Part shown: piece after piece, positions 63,491-64,000 of the stretch | Position numbering within the stretch: the stretch's first letter is position 1 | Layout of the letters: each line of letters opens with the position of its first letter | Source: an uncultured Bacteroidaceae bacterium | GTDB taxonomy: Bacteria > Bacteroidota > Bacteroidia > Bacteroidales > Bacteroidaceae | Direction: 5' to 3' | Length of the DNA: 64,000 bases | Assembly (NCBI GenBank): GCA_934394435.1 | Contig: CAKRRN010000008.1 | Span: 5,516 to 69,515 of the forward strand | The notes under the pieces: model-generated | Seen by the model: the letters and a program-made list of their open reading frames with translations, nothing else | The model's database searches: none | What the model was told of the DNA's origin: nothing | Program-made: the position numbers and the translations under genes

Positions 63491-64000
63491 TTATTGCCAT
63501 AGTGGCTCATTCTCCCAACCAACAGGGAAGCCAAGGGCAGCTTTGTCTATTTCTGGAAACGTAACAAAAAGTCTGTTCATCTTGTCAAGCATATCGTTGT
63601 TTGGAGATATGGTGTCAAGGAAATACTTGATGATGCACATGTCAAAGTACACTTTCAATGGGTCTGTTGGCAAGGTAATCCAAAGACGTGACATTCTAAT
63701 TGGCATAGTAGCACGAATGGAGAACACCCTATTCCATACACGAGCATGATGACAACATGAGTTTCGTGTCACTGTGATAATGGTAAGCCAAGACTCAAAA
63801 GGGGCAACTTGCAGACCGAACGACTGGGCAATACGCTTCTTTGTCTTTTTATTCTTGATGTTTGAGTAAATATTGGTGATTACACCAAACGGCAATATCT
63901 CGGTCAGCATCCATGAAGGAGGGTACTGATTGGTATATGTCTCTTTGAAATGGTTGATGAAATCCTCTTTTGTATGGTTCAGTTCATCTTCTATAAGACG
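63491..64000 (-). CDS. Abi_2/AbiD-AbiF-type abortive infection protein, 5' end outside window
   Basis: The frame continues unbroken to the window edge (169 residues seen), with RLIEDELNHTKEDFINHF at the first positions and YPPSWMLTEILPFGVITNIY. The latter block (PPxWMLxExLxFG) and the FGLQVAPFESWL and RNSCCHHARVWNR segments (R-x4-H near-invariant) mark the Abi_2 family, related to AbiF/AbiD. Such proteins have HEPN-like RNase activity or cause phage-induced growth arrest. The first part is missing. Confidence 0.8.
   Translation of the reverse strand, partial: RLIEDELNHTKEDFINHFKETYTNQYPPSWMLTEILPFGVITNIYSNIKNKKTKKRIAQSFGLQVAPFESWLTIITVTRNSCCHHARVWNRVFSIRATMPIRMSRLWITLPTDPLKVYFDMCIIKYFLDTISPNNDMLDKMNRLFVTFPEIDKAALGFPVGWENEPLWQ

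Overview
The window looks like chromosome of a Bacteroidales bacterium, probably Prevotellaceae. Several promoters match the Bacteroidetes consensus (TTG, about 20 bases, then TAnnTTTG). The gene content also fits the order: a fused ferredoxin-NADP reductase/glutamate synthase small chain, a TrpB2-type tryptophan synthase beta chain, DUF5063, an OmpP1/FadL-type barrel and a PD40 protein. The genus is inferred. No rRNA or tRNA gene was recognised.

1-4.6 kb (+): the tail of a Crp/Fnr-type regulator, then M3 peptidase, dCMP deaminase and S41 C-terminal processing peptidase, closed by a strong terminator. 4.6-16.2 kb (-): a visibly more AT-rich island. It holds a seven-gene operon with a DNA phosphorothioation core of the SspBCD type (DUF4007 protein, large ATPase, PAPS-reductase-like sulfurtransferase). 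Downstream lie a phospholipase D-DEAH helicase, a 78-aa protein, an SMC/DndD-like ATPase with a CxxC hook, and a 187-aa unknown protein. Two paralogous small membrane proteins sit at its downstream end. Upstream is a -7-like element followed by a structured RNA segment ending in a T-run. No cysteine desulfurase (SspA) is present, so one must come from elsewhere.

16.2-24 kb: gene-poor DNA with two MITE-like elements around an alpha-L-rhamnosidase (GH78) and a 4-alpha-glucanotransferase (GH77). A 256-nt candidate structured ncRNA with its own promoter and terminator follows. 24-38.2 kb (-): Mfd, a three-domain APH-RapZ-nucleotidyltransferase fusion likely used in cell-wall sugar salvage, an FtsX-type ABC pair, RsmE, a nucleoside-type MFS transporter, RlmI, a 3'-5' exonuclease and a DUF5063 protein.

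38-47.8 kb: MATE transporter, OmpP1/FadL barrel, an extraordinary Tyr/Trp/Gly-rich secreted protein, PrmA (+), LolC/E-type permease, aspartate-type aminotransferase and TrpB2. 47.8-49.7 kb is gene-poor, with an 11-bp minisatellite, a small lipoprotein gene, a MITE remnant and palindromic repeats. 49.7-61.1 kb (-): a SerS-led operon (SerS, FNR-GltD fusion, DUF486 protein, PD40 protein, uridine-phosphorylase-like enzyme), the L21-L27 operon, a DUF3737-PatB-MATE operon and a small secreted protein. 61.3-64 kb: AraC regulator plus GNAT acetyltransferase (+), then a truncated gene beside a MITE end, a 68-bp triplicate repeat, and an Abi_2-type abortive-infection protein running off the window edge.

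The system most worth attention is the Ssp-like phosphorothioation/defence operon. The unassigned structured RNA at 22.96-23.22 kb and the salvage-enzyme fusion at 28-30 kb come next.
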